This document shows positions 17,067 through 17,430 of a stretch of DNA of 17,430 bases, piece after piece. Made by a program: the position numbers and the translations under genes. Within the stretch, counting starts at the first letter, position 1. Each line of letters begins with the position of its first letter. Below the pieces are notes generated by a model. The model worked only from the letters and a program-made list of their open reading frames with translations, made no database searches and had not been told where the DNA came from. Source of the DNA: Ectocarpus siliculosus (taxonomy: Eukaryota > Sar > Phaeophyceae > Ectocarpales > Ectocarpaceae); the NCBI GenBank assembly GCA_000310025.1, contig FN648903.1, positions 1 to 17,430 on the forward strand, in the 5' to 3' direction.

Positions 17067-17086
17067 GGACAACCTTGAGGTTGTCC
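17067..17086. repeat. Perfect 9-bp inverted repeat, 2-nt spacer
   Basis: GGACAACCT (17067-17075), spacer TG, AGGTTGTCC (17078-17086): an almost continuous 20-bp palindrome. Confidence 0.85.
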
Positions 17087-17300
17087 AAGATCACGTAACG
17101 TTGCATTCGTCATGGGGGCGTGTTGAAGTGCAGCGCATTACTTCGGTAGGATGTGTGTGTGTAGTAGGATAGATGCAGCTGCATGATTGCTGTATGCCAT
17201 GATACGTAGATGCGGCGGGATAAACTACGTTTTGTACAGTAGAACGTTACACGGTGCCATGAATGAATTGATGGTTCATCAGATGATTGTAATTGTAGCG

Positions 17301-17430
17301 AAATATGGAACGTTTCATGGACTTCTGCGGAATATTTCATGGAAGTTCATGGAACTCCATGGAACGTTTTATGAAACTCCTTGGACTTCCATGAAACATT
17401 TCATGGCAATTCATGGAACTCCTTGGACTT
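17301..17430. repeat. Second palindromic CATGGA/TTCATG array, runs off the window
   Basis: The same motif family as at 16201-16742 (CATGGAACG, TTTCATGG, CTCCATGG, CTCCTTGGACTTCCATG) with a different unit order. It is cut by the window end, so its true length is unknown. Confidence 0.85.

Larger units (their letters stand above)
16743..17300. other. Spacer between two palindromic arrays with three perfect hairpins
   Basis: No gene. The stretch holds the three perfect inverted repeats listed separately and a C-run (16860-16866). Confidence 0.45.

Overview
The window looks like nuclear DNA of a eukaryote with a fairly GC-rich, intron-containing, repeat-laden genome. A brown alga (Ectocarpus-like) or a related stramenopile is my best guess. 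It rests on the mix of Gly-rich multi-exon transposon genes with GTGAGT/GTGCG-type donors, Ty1/copia debris and a tRNA-derived SINE. This is inference; nothing in the window is diagnostic of the organism. I see no bacterial operon, rRNA gene, functional tRNA or CRISPR array. Almost everything recognisable is mobile-element derived.

Left half (about 0.77-9.3 kb). A plus-strand ORF at 770-2512 starts with an OTU-type cysteine protease domain (D-G-N-C box, later H-L-W motif) and then degenerates into low-complexity sequence over a long GGA/GAG microsatellite. About 320 bp downstream, on the same strand, lies a large split gene that I assembled from splice signals and reading-frame phase: about ten exons between roughly 2825 and 9307, about 1,300 codons. 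It encodes Gly-rich linkers, two cysteine clusters, a SWIM-like zinc finger split across an intron, a CxxC/CxxC zinc-ribbon-like pair, and a C-terminal region with a His/Cys/Glu-rich motif resembling RNase-H-fold transposases. The best guess is a KDZ-like transposase, but the superfamily is not proven. Exon 1 carries a TAG inside a poly-Gln run and an apparent frame change at a run of eight G. This copy therefore looks recently damaged although its downstream exons still join in phase. OTU protease plus transposase may be the two genes of one DNA transposon.

Middle (9.3-13.7 kb). This part is mostly gene-poor. I see one unexplained 126-codon ORF with a good start context (10219-10599), a tandem 28/31-bp duplication, a spaced 20-bp direct repeat and a GC-rich 14-bp minisatellite.

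Right part. A decayed Ty1/copia gag-pol fragment (13676 to about 15.5 kb) retains a zinc knuckle, the protease DSGAS motif, the integrase HHCC and the D...D(35) spacing. It has lost the second zinc-knuckle Cys (now Ser), the catalytic integrase Glu (now Lys) and frame continuity, and it lacks a visible reverse transcriptase or LTRs. After it, a palindrome-rich CATGGA/TTCATGAA repeat array (16.2-16.74 kb) is split by a SINE with pol III box A and box B and a 16-A tail. Three perfect short hairpins follow, then a second array of the same palindromic family that runs off the window end.
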